Below, in pieces: positions 40,607 through 49,305 of a stretch of DNA of 57,517 nucleotides. Source of the DNA: Pseudomonadota bacterium. Its GTDB lineage: Bacteria > Pseudomonadota > Gammaproteobacteria > Burkholderiales > SG8-39. Position 1 is the stretch's first letter. Each line of letters starts with the position of its first letter. The stretch covers positions 1 through 57,517 of the forward strand of contig JANXRZ010000208.1 in the NCBI GenBank assembly GCA_025352885.1, written 5' to 3'. A program made the translations under genes and the position numbers. The notes beneath the pieces were generated by a model. It searched no databases and was not told where the DNA came from. It was given only the letters and a program-made list of their open reading frames with translations.

Positions 40607-41269
40607 TCAGTACCGGTAAGGCTGCCGGGTGCCGAAGGGGGGCCTGCGGCCCACCAGGCCCTCGAGAAGGATGAGTTCGGCGTCCGTATGGTTGATGACC
40701 TGCGCACCCATGATCATCTGCGGCGCGCCGCTCGCCATGACATAGCGCGGCTGGTCATGGTGCTTCGTCCGGATCGTCTCCCGGGCCGAGGGATCGTCGC
40801 GTGATGCGACTTCGACCGTGCCGTAGCAGGTGCAAACGTAAGTCCGGTCGGGCTCGACTTCGACATACACGGCGGTGCCCCGGATGCCGATCGTCGCGGT
40901 CTCGGCCTGGATCTGCCGCTTTCGGCCCGGCGAAAACACCGAGAGGACGCGCCCGCTCAGGATGCGCAACCCGGTGAGCACCGTGGAGTTTCCCATCCTC
41001 AACAGTTCGACGCGGGTATCCGGGCGGATCATGAACGCATCGCGCCCCACGACGAAGACGACCTCGCCGTTCGGCCCGGTCACGACCGAGTCGCCTGCCC
41101 GAACCGCCGTGCCTTGAGGCGCCGCGTTCCCGTTGACGGTCACCTCGCCACTGGACGTGCGCACGCCGGGTGTAACCCGACCTGCTGCGAGCAACTCGCC
41201 GACCCACCCGAAGTTAAGCGCAAATCCGAGGCCAGTTGCGCCCTTGAGCACCGAGCGGCGGGTGGTCAC
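40607..41269 (-). CDS. Tat-exported FecR-domain protein
   Basis: A 220-residue protein with a twin-arginine signal (VTTRRSVLKGATGLGFALNF, RRSVLK fits S-R-R-x-F-L-K loosely) and then a FecR domain: GDSVVTGPNGEVVFVVGRDA near residue 65, LLRMGNSTVLTGLRILSGRV near 93 and TIGIRGTAVYVEVEPDRTYV near 125. FecR domains usually occur in sigma-regulators or as isolated exported binding domains; no membrane span or partner sigma gene is here. Start is GTG 41269. It ends the soe/tusA gene run, 10 bp after the ligase-fold gene. Confidence 0.75.
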   Translation of the reverse strand: MTTRRSVLKGATGLGFALNFGWVGELLAAGRVTPGVRTSSGEVTVNGNAAPQGTAVRAGDSVVTGPNGEVVFVVGRDAFMIRPDTRVELLRMGNSTVLTGLRILSGRVLSVFSPGRKRQIQAETATIGIRGTAVYVEVEPDRTYVCTCYGTVEVASRDDPSARETIRTKHHDQPRYVMASGAPQMIMGAQVINHTDAELILLEGLVGRRPPFGTRQPYRY

Positions 41270-41279
41270 TGCGCGGCTT

Positions 41280-41873
41280 TCATTGCACGACCTCGGGCGC
41301 GATCTCCGAGAGTTCGGCCTGCGTCGGCCAGCCCGTATCGAATTGCCAGCCGTGCTGGATTTCGAGCGCGCTCCGGAAAGCGGCAAGCAACTTGCGCGAG
41401 CGGCCCTCGTGGTTCAGAGCCGAAAGCCAGGGATCGAACTCGAGCAGCTTCCCGGGCGCCTCCTCATCGATGGCCGCAGGAGGCTCCGCAGGAAAAACAC
41501 CAAGCACGACGGCGCTGCTTCCAATTTCGCTCATGAGCCCGCCGCCGATCCGGGCGCCATGCAGGCACAACGACTGGCCGTCGAGATAGGCACGTGCACC
41601 GAACCGGCGAAGCGCTGCCACGACAGGTGAGAGGCCCCACGCAACCCAGCGATCGCGTCGCCCCGGCGCATACACGTGAGGCACGAGCAGCGCAAAGACG
41701 AAATCGCCGGGACCGGCCCACAGGTCGTCGCCCAGCTTCAACTGCGAATCCGGCCGCCCCCACAGGCACACGGGCGCGCCACGATCGCCTTGCGAGCGCG
41801 CGAAAGTGCGGCAGGCTGGCAGGATCGCCGTCGCCCCCGGGTTCAAGCGGATCCAGCGTGCGGGCTGACCCAC
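41280..41873 (-). CDS. Hypothetical protein with biotin/lipoate ligase-like fold
   Basis: A 197-residue protein starting at GTG 41873, 3 nt after the tusA stop. The middle part (GDFVFALLVPHVY near residue 57, ARAYLDGQSLCLHGARIGGG near 94, SSAVVLGVFP near 119) follows the strand pattern of the BPL/LplA/LipB domain, whose active enzymes have a catalytic Lys at G-R-K-I/L-x-G. Here that position is Arg (HGARIGGG), so catalysis is doubtful. I do not recognise the family further. Placement between tusA and the FecR gene suggests a sulfur-related or cofactor role. Confidence 0.55.
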   Translation of the reverse strand: MGQPARWIRLNPGATAILPACRTFARSQGDRGAPVCLWGRPDSQLKLGDDLWAGPGDFVFALLVPHVYAPGRRDRWVAWGLSPVVAALRRFGARAYLDGQSLCLHGARIGGGLMSEIGSSAVVLGVFPAEPPAAIDEEAPGKLLEFDPWLSALNHEGRSRKLLAAFRSALEIQHGWQFDTGWPTQAELSEIAPEVVQ

Positions 41874-41876
41874 TTA

Positions 41877-42116
41877 TTACTTCTTCTGCATGTAGAAGAC
41901 GAACTCCTTGCCCGCATCGGCATGCGACAGGAGCTGGTGGCCGGTCTGCTTGGCGAACATCTGGAAGTCCTTCACGGAACTCGGATCGGTCGCCTCGATT
42001 TTCAGCACCTGTCCGCTCGAGAGCTCGGCGAGCTTCTTCTTGGTGCGCAGGATGGGGAGCGGGCAATTGAGGCCGCGTGCATCCAGTTCCGCATCGAAAT
42101 TCATTTCTGTTTCCAT
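41877..42116 (-). CDS. tusA: TusA-family sulfur carrier protein
   Basis: A 79-residue TusA-like protein with the ARGLNCPLPILRTKKKL motif near residue 13; Cys18 of CPxP carries persulfide sulfur. TusA proteins serve tRNA thiolation, molybdenum cofactor synthesis or cytoplasmic sulfur oxidation. The last is favoured here by the preceding sulfite dehydrogenase genes. It has its own promoter 20 bp upstream and lies close to the next two genes. Confidence 0.92.
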   Translation of the reverse strand: METEMNFDAELDARGLNCPLPILRTKKKLAELSSGQVLKIEATDPSSVKDFQMFAKQTGHQLLSHADAGKEFVFYMQKK

Positions 42117-42134
42117 GGTCTACGGTAGCTTGAT

Positions 42135-42163
42135 CTTATAAAGCACCAATCGACGCAATTCAA
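42135..42163 (-). promoter_or_regulatory. Sigma-70 promoter of tusA
   Basis: Minus strand: -35 TTGAAT (42163-42158), 17-nt spacer, -10 TATAAG (42140-42135), ending 18 nt before the tusA ATG. It separates tusA and downstream genes from soeABC as an independently expressible unit. Confidence 0.6.
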
Positions 42164-42195
42164 CCCTGGGCGCGTGACTTATGACCTCAGATTGT

Positions 42196-43113
42196 TCAGG
42201 TGCGCTGGGCACCGTGATAGAGGTTGACCGTGTGGCGCGCCTCTGCGAAGAAAAGCCACCGCTCGACGAGCAGGCCGGCCAGGCACGCAAGGGCGGCGCC
42301 GAGCATCGCATCGGGCATCAGTAGGAGCACTGCAGCCGGGACGAGGAAAGCGGCCGCCCACGATACGTCGCCCAGCCGTTGCGCATTGCGCCGCGCAAGC
42401 TGGAACGCAAATTCATTCGTGAGGAAGGTGCCATGCGTGTGCCCTGCATCGAGCAGCTTGATGCGCGCGGCGGTCGGTTGCCCCAGTGCGGACTGGATGC
42501 CCGGCCCCTTCTCCGGCGGGGAGCGTTCGGCCCATGCGGCCTTGGAGACAGCCGCGGCCACCAGCAGAACGAGTGAAAGCACCGAATAAAGGGCGGGATC
42601 GGTCTTCCCCAAACCTGCAATCCAGAGGAGCAGCAAGCTGCCCGAGAAATGGCCAAGGAGGAAATAGCAAAGTGGCGTGAGTTGGGTGTGCCACTGGCGG
42701 ATTGGCTTGAGGCTCGCGTAGATCATGGCGGTGCAGTAAAGGACGATCCAGGCAAGCCCTGCCACTGCAATCGCCGCCGGAGCGCGAAGCGGATTGGGCT
42801 GCCACGCAATGCTCGCAAGATAGGTGAGAGTTGCCAGGATGAAGAGCACCGCGAAGACCGCTTCACGCGACAACCACGAGGTGCGAAAACGCGCAAACGA
42901 ACGCCACGCATTCCTGGGATTCGCAAGATGAAGCGTCGATGCGATCAAGCCGGCGCAAACCAAAGCGAACCCGAGTAGGCCGCCCCCCAGGTGTTGGCCC
43001 CGTGAGAGGCCTCCCCCCAACAGGAGCAGGTCGGCCACCGCCAGCAGTGCGAGCAGGCCGAGGCCCGCGCCCGAGCTCACGGTAAAGAACACGATCGAGA
43101 GTGCCGGTTTCAC
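42196..43113 (-). CDS. soeC: DmsC/SoeC-type membrane anchor subunit
   Basis: A 305-residue anchor with about eight membrane helices that hands electrons from the iron-sulfur subunit to quinone. The N-terminus reads VKPALSIVFFTVSSGAGLGL and the LSREAVFAVLF segment near residue 80 is characteristic of DmsC-type anchors. I start at GTG 43113; TTG 43137 would overlap the iron-sulfur gene. With its two partners it best fits the SoeABC sulfite dehydrogenase; dimethyl sulfoxide or polysulfide reductase are alternatives. Confidence 0.85.
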   Translation of the reverse strand: MKPALSIVFFTVSSGAGLGLLALLAVADLLLLGGGLSRGQHLGGGLLGFALVCAGLIASTLHLANPRNAWRSFARFRTSWLSREAVFAVLFILATLTYLASIAWQPNPLRAPAAIAVAGLAWIVLYCTAMIYASLKPIRQWHTQLTPLCYFLLGHFSGSLLLLWIAGLGKTDPALYSVLSLVLLVAAAVSKAAWAERSPPEKGPGIQSALGQPTAARIKLLDAGHTHGTFLTNEFAFQLARRNAQRLGDVSWAAAFLVPAAVLLLMPDAMLGAALACLAGLLVERWLFFAEARHTVNLYHGAQRT

Positions 43114-43123
43114 GTCGGATGAC

Positions 43124-43831
43124 CTAACGCTCGACAAGCTTGTTGACCCACCCGGCGACCCGTTCGCTCAAGGTTGGCGACGGCGCGCTGGATGCGGCCT
43201 GCAGCACCTGCGGCGCCGAACGCGGCGGCAGGTAGCGGTTCACGGGCTTGTACCCAAGCTCGGGCAGCATGCCGAAGCCTTCACGTTCGGTCACGAGCTT
43301 GGATACCGAGGACTCTGGATCCCCAAGATCGCCAAAATGACGCGCATGGGTCGGACAGGCGAGTACGCACGCCGGCTGCCGGTCCTCGGGGGGAAGGAGT
43401 TCGTTGTCGATCCTGTCGACGCACAGCGTGCACTTCTTCATGGTGCCGCTGGACTCGTCGAGCTCCCGGGCGCCGTAAGGGCACGCCCACGAGCACAGGT
43501 TGCACCCCATGCACTTGTCCTGGTCCACGAGCACGATGCCGTCTTCGCGCTTGTACGAAGCCCCCGTCGGGCAGACCGTCACGCAGTCCGCGTCCTCGCA
43601 ATGCATGCAGCTCATGGGGACGTTCAGGGTCTTGCTCTGCGGATACTCGCCGGCTTCGTAGTGGCGCACGCGATTGAACCAGACCCCCGAAGGTTCTTTC
43701 CCATACGGTTCATAGTCCGTGAGCGGGCCCGAGACGAACGAGCCCCCGTTCCACTCCTTGCAGGCCACCGCGCAAGCGTGGCAGCCGACGCAGGTGTCCA
43801 GGTCGATGACCAGCCCGAGTTTTTTCGTCAT
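43124..43831 (-). CDS. soeB: Four-cluster [4Fe-4S] ferredoxin subunit, SoeB-like
   Basis: A 235-residue electron-transfer subunit with four ferredoxin-like cysteine groups: CVGCHACAVACKEWN near residue 14, CMHCEDADCVTVCPTG near 74, CMGCNLCSWACPYG near 107, and CTLC...ACVLACPTH at 130-165. This is the DmsB/PsrB/SoeB pattern. ATG 43831 starts 1 nt after the catalytic-subunit stop region, so expression is tightly coupled. No export signal. Confidence 0.9.
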   Translation of the reverse strand: MTKKLGLVIDLDTCVGCHACAVACKEWNGGSFVSGPLTDYEPYGKEPSGVWFNRVRHYEAGEYPQSKTLNVPMSCMHCEDADCVTVCPTGASYKREDGIVLVDQDKCMGCNLCSWACPYGARELDESSGTMKKCTLCVDRIDNELLPPEDRQPACVLACPTHARHFGDLGDPESSVSKLVTEREGFGMLPELGYKPVNRYLPPRSAPQVLQAASSAPSPTLSERVAGWVNKLVER

Positions 43832-43832
43832 G

Positions 43833-46682
43833 TCATCTGCCCCAGCGAATGGCAACAGGCCGCGGCGCTTCGTCGCCCGGCAGCCGTTTGAGCGGCTCGA
43901 ACTCAGGCCACGTCCCGGCCTCCGCCGACCGGGTAATCCTCACGCGCACGTCGAACCACGCGGCCTGGCCGGTGATCGGATCGGAATTGGTCAGGCGCCT
44001 TTCTCCCTCGGTCCGGGGAAGGCTTTCGGAAATAAGGTGATTCAACAGGAACCCGTGGGTCGCTTCGCTGGCGTCCTTCTCAAGGCCCCATGCGCCGGAT
44101 TGCTTGCCGATCGCGTTCCAGGTCCAGACGGTGTTTTCCTCGACGCCCTCCATGGTTTTCAGCTGGCAACGCACCTTGCCTGCATGCGACTCGATCCACA
44201 CCCAGTCGAAATCGACGAAGCCCAGCCGCGCGGCGGTCTTTGCATTCATGTAAAGGTAATTCTGGGCGAGGATCTGGCGCAGCCACGCGTTCTGCGAATC
44301 CCAGGAGTGATACATCATCATCGGTCGCTGGGTGATCGCCGAAAAAGGGTAGCCGGCCGCATCGATACGGGCTGTTTCTAAAGGCGCATACCAAGCAGGG
44401 AGCGGATCGAAGAAAGTTGCGAGTCGCTCCTTGTCCTCGGGCTGGTCCGGGCACGGGCCGTCATACAAGCCTTGCCCCGCCAGGCGGAATTTCTGCAGGG
44501 GCTCGGAGTAGATCTGCATCACGATGGGCTCGACCTTGCCGATGAATCCGGCAGCAACCGCGGCTTGCTGGTAGTCGCGGTTCACGAAGCGCATGTACTT
44601 CTGGCTGTCGGTCCAGTGGTGCGCGAAGAAGGATTTGTTCGCGATGTAAGCGTCCCACTGCTTCGGATTGGGATCACCACGCAACGGCGACTCGCCTTGC
44701 TTGCCACGCCATCCTGCGAGGAACCCAATGCCCGGGGCGCGCTCGTAGTTGACGATGAAGTCGGGGTAGTCCTTGAACTTGCGCCCTCCGTCGGATCCGA
44801 GGAACGCGGGAAATTTCAATCGCGACGCAAGCTCCACCAGCACCTCCTGCCAGGGCCGGACGTCACGATCGACCGGGAGAATAGGATGCCGGATCGCATC
44901 TGCAACGGCATCTGGTTCGGAAATCGGCCGATCGAGCAGCGAGATCGCGTCAAACCTTTCCAGATACGTAGTGTCCGGAATCACGAGATCGGCGAAATTC
45001 ACCGTCTCCGAGTGGAATGCGTCGGAAACGACGATGAACGGGATCTTGTATTGGCCGGTCTCATCCTTGGCGCGCAGCATGTCCTGGACACCCGCGGTGT
45101 TCATGGACGAATTCCATGCCATGTTCGCCATGTAGAGCATCAGCGTGTCGATCGGGTAAGGGTCGCCGGCCACTGCGTTTGCAATCACCATGTGCATGGC
45201 GCCATGCGCGGCAATCGGCGATTCCCACGAGTAAGCCTTGTCGATCCGAAGCGGCTTGCCGTGGGCATCGATCGCGAGGTCTTCCGGCCGTGTCGGAAAA
45301 CCGAGTGGGGGACGGCCTAGCGGCGTGTCGGGCGCATCCATGACGGCAGCATCGTTCTCCGGAAGGATGGCCGGCGGGATGGGCTTGGGAAAAGGGGCCC
45401 GCGCGCGGAAGTTCCCGGGCCCCTCGAGCGCGCCGAGCAGCATCTGGATGAGATGCAGCGCCCTGCAGGACTGGAACCCATTCGAGTGCGCGGAGATTCC
45501 GCGCATGGCGTACATCGCGACCGGCCGGCCGATTACCTTGTCGTGCTTGCGGCCGTAGACGTCGGTCCATTCGATCGGCAGCTCGATGGTTTCCTGGAAG
45601 GCCACGTGGGCCATTTCCAGTGCGATGCGTTCGATGACCTGCGCATCCACCCCGCACTGCGAGGCCACTTCGTCAGGCGAATATTTCGGGTCCAGGTAGC
45701 GTTCGGCGACAAGGCTCATCACTGTCTTCACCCGCCGCCCGTCGGGCGCATCGAACTCCCCAAACAAGGCGGGCGCGATGCCGGGCTCAAGGCCGCTCAC
45801 GAACGAGCCGGTCTTCTGGTCGAAGACGAGCGGCGCGCCGGCGGCGTCCCGCAGGAACAGGCCATCACCTTTCTGGCCGGGCGACTGGACGACCAGCCAC
45901 GGTGAGTTGGTGTAGCGGATGAGGAACTCTTCGTCCACGAGCCGCTTCGCCAGGAGCACGTGCACCATCGCAAGCGCTAGCAGACCATCGGTCCCAGGCC
46001 GCACGGGCAGCCACTCGTCGGCAATAGCCGAATACCCCGTGCGCACGGGATTGATCGACACGAACTTCGCGCCGTTGCGCTTGAGCTTGTTCAGGCCGAT
46101 CTTGATCGGGTTCGAGGCATGGTCTTCTGCCACGCCCCACAATACGAAATACTTGGCGCGATCCCAGTCAGGGGCACCGAACTCCCAGAACGAATAGCCG
46201 ATCGAATACAGCCCCGCGGCGGCCATGTTGACCGAGCAGAAGCCGCCGTGGGCCGCCCAGTTCGGCGTGCCGAACTGCTGCGCCCATAACCCCGTGAGCG
46301 CCTGCATCTGGTCGCGGCCAGTGAAGAACGCAAGCTTCTTCGGGTCGGATGAGCGGATATGCGAGAGTCTTGCGGTAAGCGTATCGAGCGCTTCCTCCCA
46401 CGAAATGGCCGCGAATTCACCGGCACCGCGCTCCGTTCCTGGCTTCCGCTTGAGCGGGCCGCGCAATTTGGCGGCCGAGTGCTGCTTCATGATGCCAGCC
46501 GAGCCTTTTGCGCAGATCACGCCCTGGTTGACCGGATGGCTGGCCGTGCCTTGGATGAACCGCAGCCGGCCCTCCTCGAGCGTTACCTTGATGCCGCAGC
46601 GGCACGCGCACATGTAGCAGGTCGTGTGCTCGATTTTCGCCGATGCATCCCCGGAAGCCAGCACTGGACCGTCGATTTTCAT
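43833..46682 (-). CDS. soeA: Molybdopterin oxidoreductase catalytic subunit, SoeA-like sulfite dehydrogenase
   Basis: A 949-residue complex iron-sulfur molybdoenzyme. The N-terminal [4Fe-4S] site is TTCYMCACRCGIKV near residue 22 with ICAKG near 56; the molybdopterin domains and the C-terminal MGD-binding domain (NSDPITGQAAWFDVRVRI) are complete. There is no twin-arginine signal from the ribosome-site-backed ATG 46682 (AAGGA 5-6 nt upstream), implying a cytoplasm-facing enzyme like SoeABC sulfite:quinone oxidoreductase rather than DmsA or PsrA, which are exported. The tusA gene downstream agrees with sulfur oxidation. An upstream ATG at 46748 lacks a ribosome site. MoaC, 2.7 kb away, helps make its cofactor. 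Confidence 0.82.
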   Translation of the reverse strand: MKIDGPVLASGDASAKIEHTTCYMCACRCGIKVTLEEGRLRFIQGTASHPVNQGVICAKGSAGIMKQHSAAKLRGPLKRKPGTERGAGEFAAISWEEALDTLTARLSHIRSSDPKKLAFFTGRDQMQALTGLWAQQFGTPNWAAHGGFCSVNMAAAGLYSIGYSFWEFGAPDWDRAKYFVLWGVAEDHASNPIKIGLNKLKRNGAKFVSINPVRTGYSAIADEWLPVRPGTDGLLALAMVHVLLAKRLVDEEFLIRYTNSPWLVVQSPGQKGDGLFLRDAAGAPLVFDQKTGSFVSGLEPGIAPALFGEFDAPDGRRVKTVMSLVAERYLDPKYSPDEVASQCGVDAQVIERIALEMAHVAFQETIELPIEWTDVYGRKHDKVIGRPVAMYAMRGISAHSNGFQSCRALHLIQMLLGALEGPGNFRARAPFPKPIPPAILPENDAAVMDAPDTPLGRPPLGFPTRPEDLAIDAHGKPLRIDKAYSWESPIAAHGAMHMVIANAVAGDPYPIDTLMLYMANMAWNSSMNTAGVQDMLRAKDETGQYKIPFIVVSDAFHSETVNFADLVIPDTTYLERFDAISLLDRPISEPDAVADAIRHPILPVDRDVRPWQEVLVELASRLKFPAFLGSDGGRKFKDYPDFIVNYERAPGIGFLAGWRGKQGESPLRGDPNPKQWDAYIANKSFFAHHWTDSQKYMRFVNRDYQQAAVAAGFIGKVEPIVMQIYSEPLQKFRLAGQGLYDGPCPDQPEDKERLATFFDPLPAWYAPLETARIDAAGYPFSAITQRPMMMYHSWDSQNAWLRQILAQNYLYMNAKTAARLGFVDFDWVWIESHAGKVRCQLKTMEGVEENTVWTWNAIGKQSGAWGLEKDASEATHGFLLNHLISESLPRTEGERRLTNSDPITGQAAWFDVRVRITRSAEAGTWPEFEPLKRLPGDEAPRPVAIRWGR

Positions 46683-46766
46683 TTGTTCCTTGACGAGGAC
46701 ATCTGCAAGCCAGCGTATTCTGGATACGCAGGCATCGCGCGCCAACATGGATATTTTGATTCGAAT

Positions 46767-46794
46767 ATAAGGTGCACTGATTTTGTGACCTTAT
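46767..46794. promoter_or_regulatory. Interrupted palindrome between soeA and chrB
   Basis: ATAAGGT (46767-46773) and ACCTTAT (46788-46794) form perfect 7-bp arms around 14 bp, with inner GCAC/GTG adding partial symmetry. It lies in the divergent spacer and may be an operator for either gene. Confidence 0.45.
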
Positions 46795-46867
46795 GCCTCG
46801 CCCTTGTAAGCAATCTGGCGTGCAATAATCGCTTTGCCGATTACGGTACTTACAACTCCCGCCGGAC

Positions 46868-47830
46868 ATGCCAAAAGCTGCGTCGAACGCCGTTTCCAGT
46901 TGGCTGCTGGTCGTGGCCACGCTCCCAACAGCGATCCCCGCTGTCCGGATGCGGGTATTACGGACTTTTGAAGCGCTTGGCGCAGCAGTCATGCGCGACG
47001 GGGTTTTCCTGCTGCCCGAGACGCCGCCCAACCGGCAAGCAATCGAGCGCCTGGTCGAGTACATCAACGGCAACGGAGGCACCGCTCAGGCCCTCAAGGG
47101 TGCCCCACTCGACGCCGCCCAGTATGCGGCGTTTCGCCAGCTGTTCGATCGCTCCGGACGATACGAAGAGCTCACCAAGACGATAGAGAGCCTCAAGGTG
47201 GGATTCGGCCTTGCGGACCCGAACGCAATCGCCAGCGTCCTTCATAACCAGCGGCGGGAATTCGAGGCGATCACAGCACTGGACTTCTTCCCCACTCCTG
47301 CCCGGGAGCGTGCCCAAGCCGCGCTAGCCTCGGCCGAAAGCGATGTGCGCAACCTGATGTTCCCGGCCCAGGCCGCGCCCGGGAGCAAGACCGGGGAGAA
47401 GTTCCTCGGGCGGCTGTGGGCGACGCGTCGTCCGCTCTGGGCCGACCGCCTCGCATGCTCGTGGCTCATCCGCCGGTTTATCGACCCTGAGGCCACTATC
47501 GCGTGGCTGGAGAAAACCGATGACTGCCCGTCCCAGGCCATTGGCTTCGCTTTCGACGGGGCCCATTTCGCAAACAGCGGAAACCGCATCACGTTCGGGG
47601 AAATGCTCGCACAGCTCGACCTGGAAAAAAATGCCGCACTGGTGAGGATAGGCGCGATTGTGCATTTCCTGGAAGTCCGTGGAGGGACACCAGTACCAGA
47701 AGCCGCTGGCGTCCAGACCCTTCTGCAGGGGGCATTGCGACGCTCAACCAGCGATGACGAATTGCTTGGCGAGGCGGAAAAGACCTTCGACCTTCTCTAC
47801 GAAGCTTATTGCGAGCCGCTGAAGCACTAG
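46868..47830 (+). CDS. chrB: Chromate resistance protein ChrB
   Basis: A 320-residue ChrB-family protein. The N-terminal domain has WLLVVATLPTAIPAVRMRVLR-like sequence (residues 12-32) and the C-terminal domain shows RPLWADRLACSWLIRRFIDPEA near residue 190 and FGEMLAQLDLEKNAALVRIG near 245. In characterised systems ChrB senses chromate and controls chrA. No chrA transporter is present here; the neighbour is the divergent soeA, so a sulfur-oxyanion-related role is possible since chromate mimics sulfate. Confidence 0.88.
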   Translation: MPKAASNAVSSWLLVVATLPTAIPAVRMRVLRTFEALGAAVMRDGVFLLPETPPNRQAIERLVEYINGNGGTAQALKGAPLDAAQYAAFRQLFDRSGRYEELTKTIESLKVGFGLADPNAIASVLHNQRREFEAITALDFFPTPARERAQAALASAESDVRNLMFPAQAAPGSKTGEKFLGRLWATRRPLWADRLACSWLIRRFIDPEATIAWLEKTDDCPSQAIGFAFDGAHFANSGNRITFGEMLAQLDLEKNAALVRIGAIVHFLEVRGGTPVPEAAGVQTLLQGALRRSTSDDELLGEAEKTFDLLYEAYCEPLKH

Positions 47831-47840
47831 GGCGAGAGCC

Positions 47841-49286
47841 TTACTTGGGCTGTTTCGCCTCCGCCGCAATCCTGGAGCGCACTTCTTTTAGGCGAGCCTC
47901 GACTGCCGACAACTCGTAGAAATTGCCATCGCCCGAGCCTTGGGCAAGTTGCAATTGTTCGGCGGCGGCCGGGAGGCTTCCCTGCAGCATGTAAACCTCG
48001 GCCAGCACCTGGTGTTGCAAGAGTCGCTTGCCGAGCGCCGCATACCCTTTCGCCTGCATGCGCAGCAACTGCGTATTTTGCGGGTAGATGCGCAATTGCT
48101 CGCCGAGGACGCCCATGGCATCGTCCGTACGCTTCTCGTCGAGCAGCGCGCCGGCATAGGCGTAGACGAGCGGCCGATAGTAGGGATTGCGATTGACCGC
48201 ATCCTTGATAAACGCGATCCCCGCCTGCCCTTCCCCCGCGCTCATGAGCACCCTGCCCGCGAGCGCGTCGATCATCGGGTCCTTGACTGGCCCAGCGCGG
48301 AGCTTATCGACCTCCACCTTGGCTTCGGCCGTTTGCCTGTTGCGCAGCAAGGCCACCGCCAGCCCATATTGGGCGGCGGTCTCGTTGGCGTACCGCCGCT
48401 CCTTGATCAGAGAGCGGAAAACGGACACCGCCTCGCGGGGCTCCGTTGGTGCTTCTGCCCTGAGCTTGGCCCGCACGAGATGAAATCGAAGGCTGTCCGC
48501 GTGCTGGTGATAGGGGGCGTTCTGCGCGCGATTCTGCGCATCGGCCACGCGATCGACCGTGAGCGGGTGTGACCGCAAGTACCCGGGGGCGGAGCCGTCG
48601 TCGCTCGCGCGCGTGAACCGCTGCAGCTTCTCGAAGAACGAAGGCATCGCGCGCACGTCGAAGCCGGCCGATTGCAAGGTCTGGAACCCGATGCGGTCGG
48701 CTTCGCGCTCGAAATCCCGGGAATAGCTCAACTGCCCCTGCATCGCCGCGCCCTGGGCGGCCATCGCAGCACCCGACGCAAGGTCAGGCCGAGAACGCGC
48801 CGCCAGCAACGCCGCCGCCATCGCAATCATGGCCGGCAGCTGCATCTGCTTTTGCGCGCCAAACAAGCGGGCGATGTGTCGTTGTGTGACGTGCGTGATT
48901 TCATGCGCAAGCACCGAAGCCACTTCCGACTCGGTGTCGGCGGAGGTGATGAGCCCCGTATGCATGCCGATGAATCCTCCGGGCAGCGCGAATGCATTGA
49001 TGGTCGGCTCGCGTACCGCAAAGAATTCGAAGTCGAGGCGCGCACCGGGAATCGCCGACAGCAACTTGTAGCCCAGGGAATTCAAGTAGTCGTCGACTTC
49101 CGGATCTTCGACGTAGGTCGGTTCACTTTGGCGGATGTCCCGCATGACCGATTCGCCGAGCTTGCGTTCCATCTGGGGCGACAGCGTGCTCGACGAGGAA
49201 TCCCCGAGGTCGGGAAGCAATACCTGCCCTCGCGCTGGGGCGGTCGCGAGGAGAAGCGTCGCTGCAAGGCACAGGAGAAGACGCAT
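47841..49286 (-). CDS. M48-family periplasmic metalloprotease with TPR domain (BepA-like)
   Basis: A 481-residue exported protease: signal peptide MRLLLCLAATLLLATAPARG, M48 domain with the zinc motif LAHEITHVTQRH near residue 131 and the third-ligand region FEREADRIGFQ near 195, then tetratricopeptide repeats in the C-terminal half. This is the layout of BepA, which degrades misassembled outer-membrane proteins. ATG 49286 begins the signal peptide; a 66-residue upstream extension would encode the 15-bp repeat and is rejected. Convergent with chrB. Confidence 0.9.
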   Translation of the reverse strand: MRLLLCLAATLLLATAPARGQVLLPDLGDSSSSTLSPQMERKLGESVMRDIRQSEPTYVEDPEVDDYLNSLGYKLLSAIPGARLDFEFFAVREPTINAFALPGGFIGMHTGLITSADTESEVASVLAHEITHVTQRHIARLFGAQKQMQLPAMIAMAAALLAARSRPDLASGAAMAAQGAAMQGQLSYSRDFEREADRIGFQTLQSAGFDVRAMPSFFEKLQRFTRASDDGSAPGYLRSHPLTVDRVADAQNRAQNAPYHQHADSLRFHLVRAKLRAEAPTEPREAVSVFRSLIKERRYANETAAQYGLAVALLRNRQTAEAKVEVDKLRAGPVKDPMIDALAGRVLMSAGEGQAGIAFIKDAVNRNPYYRPLVYAYAGALLDEKRTDDAMGVLGEQLRIYPQNTQLLRMQAKGYAALGKRLLQHQVLAEVYMLQGSLPAAAEQLQLAQGSGDGNFYELSAVEARLKEVRSRIAAEAKQPK

Positions 49287-49305
49287 GAAGATATGATACC
49301 TTGCG

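Noticed and set aside
43124..46682. DMSO or polysulfide reductase instead of sulfite dehydrogenase
   Set aside because: Not excluded by sequence alone, but the catalytic subunit has no twin-arginine signal and tusA follows, both favouring the cytoplasmic SoeABC type.
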